Notes: generated by a model from the letters alone, not told the origin. A stretch of DNA of 64,000 nt from Bacillus sp. OV166 (GCF_900177675.1 NZ_FXWM01000001.1:4225001-4289000); one strand, 5' to 3'. Positions 1-8,238 are shown, counted from the first letter of the stretch. Numbers and translations: made by a program.

Positions 1-124
1 TGCCAGCATCCTTGCGGTTGGGTACTTTGGCGGGAAAATGGTCTATGAACAGGGTGTTGGTGTCAAAATGGATGGAAAATATGTAAATCCTCCTAAAACA
101 GAAGCATTCAATCACGATAATTAA
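1..124 (+). CDS. DUF2231-type membrane protein, C-terminal end (partial)
   Basis: Only the last 40 codons lie in the window, read in frame 2 and stopped by TAA at 122-124. The visible tail has a hydrophobic stretch followed by GYFGGKMVYEQGVGV and a short polar end. A glycine-rich GG(K/R)LVYEHGVGV segment after the last membrane helix is characteristic of the DUF2231 family of predicted membrane proteins, whose function is unknown. The assignment rests on this motif alone. A terminator-like hairpin follows 27 bases downstream. Confidence 0.6.
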   Translation, partial: ASILAVGYFGGKMVYEQGVGVKMDGKYVNPPKTEAFNHDN

Positions 125-151
125 TAAATTTTTTTCATACCTTCATACATT

Positions 152-187
152 AAAAAAGCTTGGTATCTCAAAAATCCAAGCTTTTTT
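152..187. terminator. Rho-independent terminator after the DUF2231 gene
   Basis: AAAAAAGCTTGG (152-163) pairs with CCAAGCTTTTTT (176-187) around a 12-base loop. The right arm ends in a T run on the plus strand, fitting termination of the upstream plus-strand gene. The A run on the left gives a T run on the other strand, so it may act in both directions. Confidence 0.75.
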
Positions 188-221
188 ATTTGACCATTTG
201 ATATTATCAGCTTTCCCCTGT

Positions 222-246
222 CTAAAAAAAAACGCCTTAGGCGTTT
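222..246 (-). terminator. Terminator of the small zinc-ribbon gene
   Basis: AAACGCC (230-236) and GGCGTTT (240-246) form a tight hairpin. On the minus strand it is followed by a run of T (plus-strand A at 224-232). It overlaps the stop codon of the 58-residue protein gene. Confidence 0.7.
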
Positions 247-421
247 AATAATTGCACTTTGGACATGGTTGAAACCGATTTTTCCCATGTCCGCATTGTC
301 TGCACTTGTCTGAGTATTGTTTACTATTTTTAAATTTCCATTGTTCATACGTGATGCCATGTGAACCTTCATCGTTTAAGTACTTAATATAATCATTCCC
401 ATAAGGATAGATCAACAACAT
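245..421 (-). CDS. Small zinc-ribbon protein, 58 aa
   Basis: An unannotated-looking small protein of 58 residues. The C-terminal half carries CRQCGHGKNRFQPCPKC, two CxxC pairs spaced as in a zinc ribbon, after a basic aromatic stretch (YEQWKFKNSKQYSDK). The start is set by GGAGGTG at 422-428. That motif sits very close to the ATG at 419-421, so translation could instead begin at one of the two following TTG codons, which would give a better spacing and a protein two residues or so shorter. A strong terminator overlaps the stop codon, which supports a real independent gene. Zinc ribbons of this size in Bacillaceae often act in nucleic-acid or protein binding, but no function can be assigned here. 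The overlapping 83-codon frame on the same strand has no ribosome binding site and is rejected. Confidence 0.75.
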   Translation of the reverse strand: MLLIYPYGNDYIKYLNDEGSHGITYEQWKFKNSKQYSDKCRQCGHGKNRFQPCPKCNY

Positions 422-487
422 CACCTCCAGTGCTCACTATAAATGTATGCGCTTACATCGACTAAAAACACTGAAAATAAATAAAAA

Positions 488-548
488 AAAGTGTCAGGCA
501 CCAACCATTTTCTGAAAGGGCCAAACACTTTCGCTGGCATAAGATGAC
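488..548. repeat. Short intergenic repeat-like segment (GTGTCAGGCACCAACC type)
   Basis: The segment contains GTGTCAGGCACCAACCATTT next to an A run and near a GGCCAAACACTTT stretch. Elements ending in a GGTGCCTGACAC word are, to my knowledge, dispersed between genes in many Bacillus genomes. No second full copy lies in this window (a GGTGCTGGCACC word occurs near 46797), so this rests on recognition only. Confidence 0.35.
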
Positions 549-552
549 GGAC

Positions 553-589
553 CTAAAAAATTAGGACCAACCGTGTTAGGTTGATCCTA
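553..589 (-). terminator. Terminator of the Gfo/Idh/MocA oxidoreductase gene
   Basis: TAGGACCAACC (562-572) pairs with GGTTGATCCTA (579-589) with one G-T style mismatch and a 6-base loop. Read on the minus strand, the hairpin is followed by ATTTTTTAGG. It sits 9 bases past the stop codon at 598. Confidence 0.8.
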
Positions 590-597
590 GTCCCATA

Positions 598-1587
598 CTA
601 CTGATAATAATTCTTCACCATTTCTCCCATGACCCAGTTCGTTCTGGCACCTGTCACTCCACTGCTAGGGCAATGAAGGCTACCACTTGTTAAGTCAGCT
701 ACAATCGCTTCGACAAGTGGTTGATGGACGTGCTCTGGTCGCTCGAAACTCCATTGCTCCGTTCCGCTCGCTGTAGTTAAAACAATGGGCTCGTTTCCGA
801 AAGTGGAAAAGGTGATTTTCCCTCGGCTCCCCACAATTTCATTTCTATCGACATTTTCAAAAGCAGTAAAACACCAATTTCCGACACCATGGACGCCAGA
901 TTCAAACCGATATGTACCTGTTACAATATCTTCGGCACGATAATAGCCTGCTTGATTGGAAGCAAATCCTTGCACAGACGTAATCGGTCCAAGTAAAAAA
1001 TCTAATAGATCAAGCGTATGGCTGGCTAGATCAAAAAATAGTCCCCCGCCTGCCAATTCCGGTTGAACTCGCCATGGAAGATGTTGTGGGTCCAACACAT
1101 CTTCCGTAGCTTTTTGATATTGTGTTGATGATACAAACCGTACCTCACCAACTGCCCTATTCTCCAACAGCTCTTTTATTTTTAAAAATCGCTGTTGTGC
1201 CCTCCGATAGTAAGCTACATATAATGGGACTCCTGCCTCCTCACAAGCACCAATCATTTCCTGGCATTCATCGAAATTGCGGGCCATTGGCTTTTCTACA
1301 TAAACAGGTTTCCCTGCCTTTGCTGCCTTGATTGTATACTCCTTATGGGATCCTGGCGGTGTTGCAATATAGATAGCATCTATCTCAGGATCGTTTATAA
1401 GTTCATCCGCATTATCATACCACTTTGGTACATCGTGCCGGTTTGCATAATCTTTGGCAAGTCCCCCCGTTCTTCTCATAACGGCAACCAACTCAGAATT
1501 ATTAATTTTTTGGAATGCTGGACCGCTTTTCACTTCTGTTACATCACCGCATCCAATGATCCCCCAACGAACTTTATCAAACTTCAT
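598..1587 (-). CDS. Gfo/Idh/MocA family oxidoreductase
   Basis: Predicted cytoplasmic NAD(P)-dependent sugar or inositol-type dehydrogenase of 329 residues, the usual family length. The N-terminal Rossmann fold shows GIIGCGDV at about residues 9-16 and IATPPGSH near 74-81. The family lysine motif EKP is at 98-100. The C-terminal half is the typical alpha/beta substrate domain (LAGGGLFFDLASHTLDLLDFLLG). The start was placed at the ATG at 1585-1587 because AAGGAGA lies 10 bases upstream. The open frame continues ten codons further up without a ribosome site. The SEC-C gene ends 14 bases upstream on the same strand, so the two are probably cotranscribed, and a terminator follows. The substrate cannot be predicted from this context. 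Confidence 0.88.
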   Translation of the reverse strand: MKFDKVRWGIIGCGDVTEVKSGPAFQKINNSELVAVMRRTGGLAKDYANRHDVPKWYDNADELINDPEIDAIYIATPPGSHKEYTIKAAKAGKPVYVEKPMARNFDECQEMIGACEEAGVPLYVAYYRRAQQRFLKIKELLENRAVGEVRFVSSTQYQKATEDVLDPQHLPWRVQPELAGGGLFFDLASHTLDLLDFLLGPITSVQGFASNQAGYYRAEDIVTGTYRFESGVHGVGNWCFTAFENVDRNEIVGSRGKITFSTFGNEPIVLTTASGTEQWSFERPEHVHQPLVEAIVADLTSGSLHCPSSGVTGARTNWVMGEMVKNYYQ

Positions 1588-1601
1588 CGCACTTAATCTC
1601 C

Positions 1602-2765
1602 TTATTTGCCACAGCACTTTTTATATTTTCTCCCGCTTCCACACGGGCACGGATCATTTCGCCCTACTTTATTTTCCGTTAAAATTGGACCGTTTTGGGA
1701 AATTCCACTCTGCTTGCTTTCATTTCTAAATTCTATTTCTCTTCCAAGTGCTGCAAGCTTCCAATCCATTAATTCAGGATGTGGCTCGCCTAAAATGGAA
1801 TAATAACTATAAACCGTCTGTTCAATATCTACGAGGCTTGAGAAGTATTCCTTTTTCATATGATCTCTAATTTCAGGAAGAGCATCTATAGAAAGCTGAT
1901 GACAGAGTGCTTCGATCAGCATATCCTGGTCTTCAAGTTCATCTGAATATTGATAGGCTTCTCTCAAAACCTGAACCGCGAGGTCTGATTTAATATTTTC
2001 GATAACGGAACTAGCAAAAATAATCGAATCCGATTGCTTTAAATAAGGACTAACCCCTTCGACCACCTCATCGGATTGAAACCGAATTAACGCCGATGCA
2101 ACTTCTTCTAACAAGATATCTTCATCACAGTCTAATAAACTGGATAGAAATGGGATATGCTTGTCTAGTTTCAGCAATCCAATCATATACACCGTCAAGA
2201 TTCCATTAAATGAAAACCAATCCTCTTTTAATTCTTCTTGGATAATCACATCGATTTTCTCTTCGGTAATCCAGCCATTTTGAACGATGCATGCAGCCAT
2301 TTTTTTAGCTTGTATGTAAAGTGGATGTTGATAAGAATCGGCTTGGTCAAGAGTATTTATTGTTTTTGCATATTTATTCCAAACTTCTTCTTCCGTTCCG
2401 TTTACGATTAGCTCATAAAATGACCAACGATCCTCACCAATGTATCTTTGCAGTTGCTCTCTATATTTTAGAGCGAGCTTTGGATCAATACGCTCAAACA
2501 AATTCACCGCTAAGTGGATCTTGGACTTGTCCATTTTTGGAATATTTTCTAGTAAAACTTTGACAGCGTCTTCATTGATTTTCATGTTTTCTATGTAGAT
2601 TAAAATAGAGGATTGCTTGTCCTGGTTTTTAAAGGCTTCCGTCAATAATTCGATTGTCCATTCTTCTGGAACGTTTGGATAATCGTGTAATGCATGAAGC
2701 ACCGTTTCTTGAATTAATATATCATTGCTAATCAAGTGTGGTTTAATTTTTTCTAAAAATGTCAA
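1602..2765 (-). CDS. SEC-C motif, HEAT-repeat-like protein
   Basis: A 387-residue soluble protein. Most of it is an array of helical hairpins rich in Leu, Ile and Glu, resembling HEAT-type repeats. The last 20 residues are a canonical SEC-C zinc-binding tail (NDPCPCGSGRKYKKCC), the same module found at the end of SecA and in many bacterial proteins of unknown role. The start is set at the TTG at 2763-2765 because GGAGGGG stands 8 bases ahead. An in-frame ATG eight codons upstream (2787-2789) has no recognisable ribosome site. It lies first in a likely two-gene unit with the oxidoreductase at 598-1587. Zinc binding is expected from the motif; the partner and function are unknown. Confidence 0.8.
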   Translation of the reverse strand: MTFLEKIKPHLISNDILIQETVLHALHDYPNVPEEWTIELLTEAFKNQDKQSSILIYIENMKINEDAVKVLLENIPKMDKSKIHLAVNLFERIDPKLALKYREQLQRYIGEDRWSFYELIVNGTEEEVWNKYAKTINTLDQADSYQHPLYIQAKKMAACIVQNGWITEEKIDVIIQEELKEDWFSFNGILTVYMIGLLKLDKHIPFLSSLLDCDEDILLEEVASALIRFQSDEVVEGVSPYLKQSDSIIFASSVIENIKSDLAVQVLREAYQYSDELEDQDMLIEALCHQLSIDALPEIRDHMKKEYFSSLVDIEQTVYSYYSILGEPHPELMDWKLAALGREIEFRNESKQSGISQNGPILTENKVGRNDPCPCGSGRKYKKCCGK

Positions 2766-3019
2766 AATGTAATCCCCTCCACAATACATTTGATCAAACT
2801 CAATTTAATTATATTCTTTTTAGTCACCAGCTCCAAACAAGATTGTTTCTTAATTAAACAAAAATTATGCCATGAAAATATTTCATACAAAGTGAATCTT
2901 ACATCAGCTCGAATTTCATCTTTTCATACCTTTTATTCTAATGATTTTAAAGAATAAAGAACCCTCATGAGTACATTATAAAAAAGGCTTGACCAAAAAC
3001 ACTTTCAAGGGGGATTTTT

Positions 3020-3544
3020 ATGAGCGACTTTTTAGGATTATTCGGTGATGATAAATCACAAAACACTGAAAGTGAAAATAGCCAAACCACTATGAGCAAT
3101 CAAGGGAACGATCCCAGTACAAGTACCCAAGATACTAAAACTGACGGCTCTCTCCAGCTTCATAAAGAAGAGTTAGACATTGTAAAGAATAATGTCGATG
3201 CTGGACAAGTAGTTATTTCTAAAGATGTCGTTGAAGAACAAAGAACTGTCGACGTTCCTGTAATGCACGAGGAAGTTGTCATAAAAAGAACACCGTTGAA
3301 TAACGAACGTAGCGATGGATCCACTTTATCTCAGGAAACCATTACGATTCCTGTTACCCAGGAGCAAGTTGAGGTAAACAAGTATACGGTTGCGACCGAG
3401 GAGATTTCTGCTTCGAAACGTCAAATTGAGGATACTCAGAAAGTCCAAGAGACACTCAGACACGAAGAGGCTCATGTTGATACAACCGGAAGTGTCGATA
3501 TCGTATCCGACGGGTCAAGCTTTAACGATATAAATAATAGCTAA
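3020..3544 (+). CDS. DUF2382 (YsnF/AvaK) domain protein
   Basis: A 174-residue acidic, hydrophilic protein. The first 40 or so residues are a low-complexity Ser/Thr/Asn/Gln linker. Residues from about 45 (LQLHKEELDIVKNNVDAG) to 160 form one DUF2382 domain with its usual alternating hydrophobic strands (TVDVPVMHEEVVIKR, ITIPVTQEQVEVNK). Family members such as B. subtilis YsnF are linked to general stress responses, but their biochemical role is unknown. AAGGGGGA lies 7 bases before the ATG. The next gene on the same strand encodes a second, shorter DUF2382 protein, separated by an intergenic repeat and a strong hairpin, so the pair probably arose by duplication but is not simply cotranscribed. 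Confidence 0.85.
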   Translation: MSDFLGLFGDDKSQNTESENSQTTMSNQGNDPSTSTQDTKTDGSLQLHKEELDIVKNNVDAGQVVISKDVVEEQRTVDVPVMHEEVVIKRTPLNNERSDGSTLSQETITIPVTQEQVEVNKYTVATEEISASKRQIEDTQKVQETLRHEEAHVDTTGSVDIVSDGSSFNDINNS

Positions 3545-3548
3545 GAAG

Positions 3549-3698
3549 AAAATCGCAAGCGCCCGTTTAGCGGCGTATGGACTGGAGCACTTTGACTGAG
3601 ATAAAGGAAACACGGAGAGCGCTAGCGATCCGATGTTGACTTATCGTAGGGAAAAGGGCGAAGTACACTAGCCGCTGGGCCGCTTGTGCTAGACAATT
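3549..3698. repeat. Bacillaceae intergenic repeat, copy 1
   Basis: A GC-richer block between the two DUF2382 genes. It starts with AAAATCGCAAGCGCCCGTTT and ends with a GCTGGGC...GCTAGACAATT word. The minus strand of 53849-53966 begins and ends with closely matching words (GCAAGTGCCCTGTTAAG and GCTGGGCGCTGGAGCTAGAC), so both appear to be members of one dispersed, non-coding family. A 94-codon frame antisense to it is not credible as a gene. Confidence 0.6.
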
Positions 3699-3737
3699 AT
3701 CTAGGTTCAAAAACTTATACTTTCTTATTCTGAAACA

Positions 3738-3774
3738 AAAACACCTTTTCATTGCTGGGCAATGAAAAGGTGTT
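3738..3774 (+). terminator. Long perfect hairpin between the DUF2382 genes
   Basis: AAACACCTTTTCATTGC (3738-3754) pairs perfectly over 17 bp with GCAATGAAAAGGTGTTT (3758-3774), with a 3-base loop. It ends in GTTTG rather than a long T run. It lies 17 bases before the GGAGGGAGAG ribosome site of the next gene. It could terminate upstream transcription or control translation of the downstream gene. Confidence 0.55.
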
Positions 3775-3806
3775 TGCACTACTTTCCAATGGAGGGAGAG
3801 ATTAAG

Positions 3807-4211
3807 TTGACTGAAAAGAAGAACGACCATCGAGAAGATAAAACGCTTCAACTACATAAGGAAGAATTGCAGGTCAACAAGAAGTGGGTTAAGACGGCTG
3901 ATGTTAGAGTATATAAGAAAACGTATACTGTGGAGAAACAAATTGTCGTCCCTATAATCCGTGAAGAGCTAATTATTGAGAAAAAGATATTAAATCCAGA
4001 AAGTGGACCAACTACACAAATTGAAACCACTCATATTCCTCTAAGCGAAGATCATATTGAGGTCATATTAAACCAAACTATCCTTAATGATGTAGAAATT
4101 TTTAGGAATCAGTATGAAGAGATTATTCAGATTAACGAAAATGTGAAAGAAGAAAAAGTCCAAATAGATACAATTGGAGATGTAAAAGTAGTGGTTGATG
4201 ATAAATTGTAG
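3807..4211 (+). CDS. DUF2382 domain protein, short paralogue
   Basis: A 134-residue protein that is almost entirely one DUF2382 domain: LQLHKEELQVNKKWVKTADV, then IVVPIIREELIIEK, HIPLSEDHIEVIL and a final VQIDTIGDVKVVVDD. It matches the layout of the neighbour at 3020-3544 but lacks the long polar N-terminal linker and is richer in Lys and Ile. The start is the TTG at 3807-3809, preceded by GGAGGGAGAG with 6 bases between. A longer frame beginning at 3762 would run through the upstream hairpin and is unlikely. Function unknown; stress association is inferred only from family members. Confidence 0.75.
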   Translation: MTEKKNDHREDKTLQLHKEELQVNKKWVKTADVRVYKKTYTVEKQIVVPIIREELIIEKKILNPESGPTTQIETTHIPLSEDHIEVILNQTILNDVEIFRNQYEEIIQINENVKEEKVQIDTIGDVKVVVDDKL

Positions 4212-4218
4212 AAAGGTA

Positions 4219-4368
4219 TAATAATGAAAAAACTCGCTAAATTTTTCTTCTACAGAATAGGACCTTTTAGACATAATAAATACTCCCCAATAAGTAGCCA
4301 GATTTTTTATTTTTAATCTGTCTACCTATTGGGGAGCATATCAGTATTGGCGAGTTTTTTCATTATGA
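4219..4368. repeat. Nested inverted repeats between convergent genes
   Basis: Outer arms AATAATGAAAAAACTCGC (from about 4219) and GCGAGTTTTTTCATTAT (ending about 4367) are inverted copies. Inside them, ACTCCCCAATAAGTAGCCAG (starting 4282) pairs with the mirror copy ending at 4337 around an AT-only loop, with about 20 of 23 positions matching. The segment separates the DUF2382 gene from the convergent GH3 gene, so it probably terminates both. The double nesting would also suit a small mobile repeat. Confidence 0.6.
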
Positions 4369-4380
4369 TTCTATGTTAAA

Positions 4381-6504
4381 TTAATATGTTAATCCATGAC
4401 CAAGTTTATAGATATTCCCATCGCTATCTTTATAAGCATAGTTAAGTCCTTCAGGCATATATTCGTCCTTGACATAACCCGGTACATCATTTCTTGACAC
4501 GCACTCACCATTTTCATCAACCGCAATGACCGCTTCACTCGCTGGCAATGTCAACGGTAACACACCTACTGGTGAGCTATTGCCCGCCATAACCTCATAC
4601 TGTGCCTTAAAGTAGGTATCATATCCAGCGATCAATGCATCTGCCAATGGTTCAGCATTTCCAAGGATCCATGGCAGAATGACATTAACACTCATGATTA
4701 CTTTTCCACCACGAATATGGATACTGTCGGCCACTTCCTTTAAATGATTCATCCCACTCAATGTCGTTTCTTGATAGGATGTACCATCCAAAGCAGCTAC
4801 CGTTTTATCTTCGCATATTTCAAGTTCCAATAGTCCTGGTGTCGCATTGAAATAAGCTCCAGATTTTGGACTTAAAAACAATATAGCTACATCAGCTTCT
4901 TCATAGTTATCGGTCAAAGTAAATTGACCAAGCTCTTGACATTCCTGTCTAGCTTTTTCAGTATATGAAGTTGCTCGTTCTGTCTCCTTATGGAAAACTT
5001 CCACATAAACCTTCTTACCCTCAAGCTTTTCAGTTGTTAAAGGTAATGTCTGCTTCTGATTCTTAAGCACAGTTACCGATTTTTTATGCGCTTCATAAGC
5101 AGCTTCCCAGTTTGCTGGATTTTTCACCGCTTCAGATGCATGGTCCGGTGAAACATACGTACGGTCATCAAATAGTCCTAAAGCAAACATTTCTGTAAGC
5201 AGTCGTACATTGGCTTCATTAATCCGCTTCTCACTGATCCATCCCTTTTCGATCGCTTTTTTTAGGTTTTCAATATCATTAGTGTCAGAAATAAGATCTG
5301 TCCCCGCATTAATCGCTTTAGCAAAACGTTCCGCCTCGCTTAAAGTTTCAACGCCCCAGCTCATTTTACTTGTGACGCCGCTGTCGCTATTAATATAACC
5401 CTTGAACCCTAGTTTTTCTCTAAGGATCGTATTTAAGAAATATTGATTAAATGTAAATCCAACCTCTTCGAAAGGAATGTCTTCTCCTTCGAATTCTTGA
5501 ACCACACTTTTCTTGATACTAGGAATCGAATAATATGGCATCATGGATGAAGTCCCATGTTCTACCGCTGCACGAAACGGAGGCAGGTGGTACTTTTCTA
5601 GGCTTCCTGGAGTTGGGTACAGGTTCCATTTACCCTCTTCATAATGTGGATCAAATCCATTTTCCCTTGGTCCACCGCCAGGAAAATGCTTGGTCGTCAT
5701 AGCAATACTATGATTACCGAGGGTCTTCCCTTGAAAGCCGTCAATGACGCGGCCGATAACATCAGAAATAAATTCTGGGTCTTCACCGAATGTACCATAT
5801 ATCCGCTGCCATCTCGGGTCCGTAACAGTATCCGCCATATACATATATCCTTTTCTTAATCCAACCGCATCCCACTCATCATGTGCGATTTGGGCGAATT
5901 GGCTAATAAGTGAGGCATCACCGCCATTTTTCATATCTCCTTTTGCCGCTGCAGCAAGTCCTAACGTTCCAGGCCAAGTGGAAAAAATCCCAGCTGCATC
6001 ATTCATACCAAAGATGAATTCAGTATTTTCGTTTCTTGAATTCGATGCGATTAAACATGGAATACCAAGACGTGACCCCTCACATACTTCATTCATGGTA
6101 TTCACCCATTCTGCCATTTCGGATGGGCTCCAATTGTCTCTTAGAATAAAGTGGCGCAAATGCATGTTTTCAATCGTATGCGTGGTACCATATACTTTTG
6201 CCAAAGCAAAAATAGTTTCTCCCTTTTCAACAATTCCTTCATCTAACACGCCATCATGGCTTGTCTTACTCTTATCTTTTTGAGAAAGACCCATCTGACG
6301 AGAATTAATAAGCATCATGCCGACCTTTTCATCGGTATTCATCAATGAGACTAGGTTCTCTGCACGTTCTTTCGGACTCAAGCGCCAATCCTTATAAGGT
6401 TCTAATTTCCCACTGTTATTCAGATCTTTAAATTTTAATCCATCAACTTCAATAATGTTCTTGACTCTAACTTCTAAATTCGGTTGTTTATGGTTAACTT
6501 CCAT
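4381..6504 (-). CDS. Glycoside hydrolase family 3 (beta-glucosidase-like)
   Basis: A 707-residue retaining glycosidase. The N-terminal TIM-barrel domain carries KHFPGGGPRENGFDP and the nucleophile region GYINSDSG, with Asp374 as the likely nucleophile. The alpha/beta sandwich and C-terminal parts follow (AAYEAHKKSVTVLKN, LPLTLPASEAVIAVDENG). There is no signal peptide, so it should act in the cytoplasm on imported beta-glucosides or xylosides. AAGGAGG lies 7 bases before the ATG. The AraC-type regulator gene lies upstream on the same strand, and a cre-like site at 6581-6594 suggests carbon catabolite control. The exact sugar cannot be read from sequence. Confidence 0.88.
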   Translation of the reverse strand: MEVNHKQPNLEVRVKNIIEVDGLKFKDLNNSGKLEPYKDWRLSPKERAENLVSLMNTDEKVGMMLINSRQMGLSQKDKSKTSHDGVLDEGIVEKGETIFALAKVYGTTHTIENMHLRHFILRDNWSPSEMAEWVNTMNEVCEGSRLGIPCLIASNSRNENTEFIFGMNDAAGIFSTWPGTLGLAAAAKGDMKNGGDASLISQFAQIAHDEWDAVGLRKGYMYMADTVTDPRWQRIYGTFGEDPEFISDVIGRVIDGFQGKTLGNHSIAMTTKHFPGGGPRENGFDPHYEEGKWNLYPTPGSLEKYHLPPFRAAVEHGTSSMMPYYSIPSIKKSVVQEFEGEDIPFEEVGFTFNQYFLNTILREKLGFKGYINSDSGVTSKMSWGVETLSEAERFAKAINAGTDLISDTNDIENLKKAIEKGWISEKRINEANVRLLTEMFALGLFDDRTYVSPDHASEAVKNPANWEAAYEAHKKSVTVLKNQKQTLPLTTEKLEGKKVYVEVFHKETERATSYTEKARQECQELGQFTLTDNYEEADVAILFLSPKSGAYFNATPGLLELEICEDKTVAALDGTSYQETTLSGMNHLKEVADSIHIRGGKVIMSVNVILPWILGNAEPLADALIAGYDTYFKAQYEVMAGNSSPVGVLPLTLPASEAVIAVDENGECVSRNDVPGYVKDEYMPEGLNYAYKDSDGNIYKLGHGLTY

Positions 6505-6580
6505 TTGAATGCCTCCTTAACTTGTTCATCCCCATCTTTCGGGAATAGTTGGGACAAGTGATAGATTCATGTTAGCAATT

Positions 6581-6594
6581 TGAGTTCGTTTCCA
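6581..6594 (-). promoter_or_regulatory. Candidate CcpA cre site upstream of the GH3 gene
   Basis: On the minus strand the site reads TGGAAACGAACTCA, which fits the relaxed cre pattern TGNNANCGNNNNCA completely and the stricter WWTG-type consensus partly. It lies 77 bases before the GH3 start codon, just downstream of an AT-rich stretch that could hold the promoter. That location fits catabolite repression of a sugar hydrolase. Confidence 0.5.
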
Positions 6595-6723
6595 CATCCA
6601 TTATTGTTAACTTTTATATAAAATTGCACACTATTTTAAAATATTTTTTATAAAAAAAATTTATTTAGTAATTTGAATCCAATTTATGAAATTAAAAAGA
6701 TAACGTTAGAAGAGGCAATGATT

Positions 6724-7947
6724 TTAATTATGCTCCTTTTTTTCTAATGGTTTGCTCCCTTTATACTCTGTAGCTGTCATTCCATTTATTTCTTTAAATA
6801 CTTTACAAAAATAATTATAGCTGCTAAAACCCACTTGAATACCAATATCTGTAATAGATAAATGACCCTGTTCCATAAGAAAAATTGCCTCTTCGATCCG
6901 CTTTTTATGAATATAATCAATGACACTTATATTCAATTCTTTTTTAAATTTCTTCGCAAGATATGCTCGATTAAATCCAATTTCAGCTGCTATAGATTGC
7001 ACATTTATAGTTTCCTTGAAGTGGATATTTATATACATTAATGCTTTCCTTACAACTGAACTATATCCATTAACAGCAAAATTCTTAACCGCATCACAAT
7101 ATTCTTCAATCATACTGAAATTTATCGTATCTAAATCGGACATTGCTACCGCTGCCTCAATCTTAAGTGCGAATTTTTCCGAAATAGCATGTAAATATTG
7201 AGGTTCAACCCCTCCCTTAGCAGCAGCCAATCTATTCATAGTATTACTTGAAAAGCTAAGATTTTTTTTCGCCCGTAAAGGATTCCCTGGAACTCTATAG
7301 GAAAAATCACCTGTGAATTCAATCAAAGCTTTCATTGCATTTTCTTTATCCCCAGTTTCGATAAAATGTAAAAATTTCTTTTCTGCCTCATACCTTAGCT
7401 TAACTTCTAAACCATCTTGGCCATAATCCTGCGGCTGTACATCCGGTTGATTTTGCCCACTATGCTTTTTTGTCGTACTGAAATGGGAGTCAACTCGCGG
7501 ATTCGCTAATAGATTCACTAACAAATCGCCAATTGCTATGTATGATTGTCCCAAATAGGGTAAGGATTTATAAAAATTCTCCAATGGTTTTACCCAATTA
7601 TTTTCAAGATGATTTTCCCTCATCGCATTCCAGATAAAATGGTCAGTGACCCGCTCATTCAAGAAAGGCCCAACCAAAACCATTCCTTGAAACAGTTCTT
7701 CCTCGTTTATAGGCATCGCCATATACGATAGTTGGAATGAATCTGTATGAATACAAAAACTGTTTTTATTTGCCTTTTCTAAAGCTTTTTTAAGATCCAA
7801 ATAGATTTTCTTTCGAGCTTCTGCAAAAATTAGGGGTTCACTATCATCAGATATGTGCAAAATCGTTTGAAATTGATGATCGACCGCTTGTACATCAATA
7901 TTAAAGGCATTTTTAATTAGCCAACATTTACTTATCAGTTCATCCAC
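6724..7947 (-). CDS. AraC family transcriptional regulator
   Basis: About 407 residues. The C-terminal 100 residues are an AraC/XylS double helix-turn-helix: the first helix pair around INVQSIAAEIGFNRAYLAKKF, the second around LSITDIGIQVGFSSYNYFCKVF with the family signature end. The N-terminal 170 residues resemble a ligand-binding sensor (ISDDSEPLIFAEARKKI...VLVGPF) as in AraC regulators of sugar genes, without membrane segments. The start is taken as the GTG at 7945-7947, which sits 7 or 8 bases after AAGGGTG. An in-frame GTG three codons upstream overlaps that motif. The GH3 gene follows on the same strand with no terminator between, so this regulator probably controls it. Confidence 0.83.
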   Translation of the reverse strand: MDELISKCWLIKNAFNIDVQAVDHQFQTILHISDDSEPLIFAEARKKIYLDLKKALEKANKNSFCIHTDSFQLSYMAMPINEEELFQGMVLVGPFLNERVTDHFIWNAMRENHLENNWVKPLENFYKSLPYLGQSYIAIGDLLVNLLANPRVDSHFSTTKKHSGQNQPDVQPQDYGQDGLEVKLRYEAEKKFLHFIETGDKENAMKALIEFTGDFSYRVPGNPLRAKKNLSFSSNTMNRLAAAKGGVEPQYLHAISEKFALKIEAAVAMSDLDTINFSMIEEYCDAVKNFAVNGYSSVVRKALMYINIHFKETINVQSIAAEIGFNRAYLAKKFKKELNISVIDYIHKKRIEEAIFLMEQGHLSITDIGIQVGFSSYNYFCKVFKEINGMTATEYKGSKPLEKKEHN

Positions 7948-8062
7948 TAATATCACCCTTCAGAATCCTTTAAAACTATGTAATAAAATCAAAGTAAGAA
8001 TGTAATCCACTGAAAATCCAGCAAAATTTTAATACTATAAATTCATTGCTTGGACTAACTAT

Positions 8063-8100
8063 CTCTCCGGAAATCACGAAACTATCTTGATTTCAGAGGA
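8063..8100 (+). terminator. Hairpin in the 7.95-8.35 kb intergenic gap
   Basis: GAAATCA (8070-8076) and TGATTTC (8088-8094) pair, with partial extension on both sides, and the plus strand continues into a T-rich stretch. No plus-strand gene lies upstream, so its role is unclear. The rest of the 7948-8345 gap has no credible open frame. Confidence 0.35.
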
Positions 8101-8202
8101 TTTTCTTTTTGTTTTATTATAGAAGATTATGCAAAATTATCAAACTTGAACGATCTCTTAAGACTCTTGAGGCATGGGCAGATAAATGGTTATAGATTAA
8201 AG

Positions 8203-8238
8203 AACCTCTCCATAATTTTATTATGGAGAGGTTTTTTA
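8203..8238 (+). terminator. Strong terminator-like hairpin without an obvious gene
   Basis: AACCTCTCCATAA (8203-8215) pairs perfectly with TTATGGAGAGGTT (8221-8233) and is followed by TTTTT on the plus strand. No plus-strand coding sequence precedes it, so it may end an unseen small RNA or be a leftover of a lost gene. Confidence 0.55.

Noticed and set aside
121..372. 83-codon minus-strand frame overlapping the small zinc-ribbon gene
   Set aside because: No ribosome site, no recognisable protein; the neighbouring frame has CxxC pairs, a ribosome site and a terminator.
3567..3851. 94-codon minus-strand frame between the DUF2382 genes
   Set aside because: It lies across an intergenic repeat and a hairpin and has no ribosome site or family resemblance.
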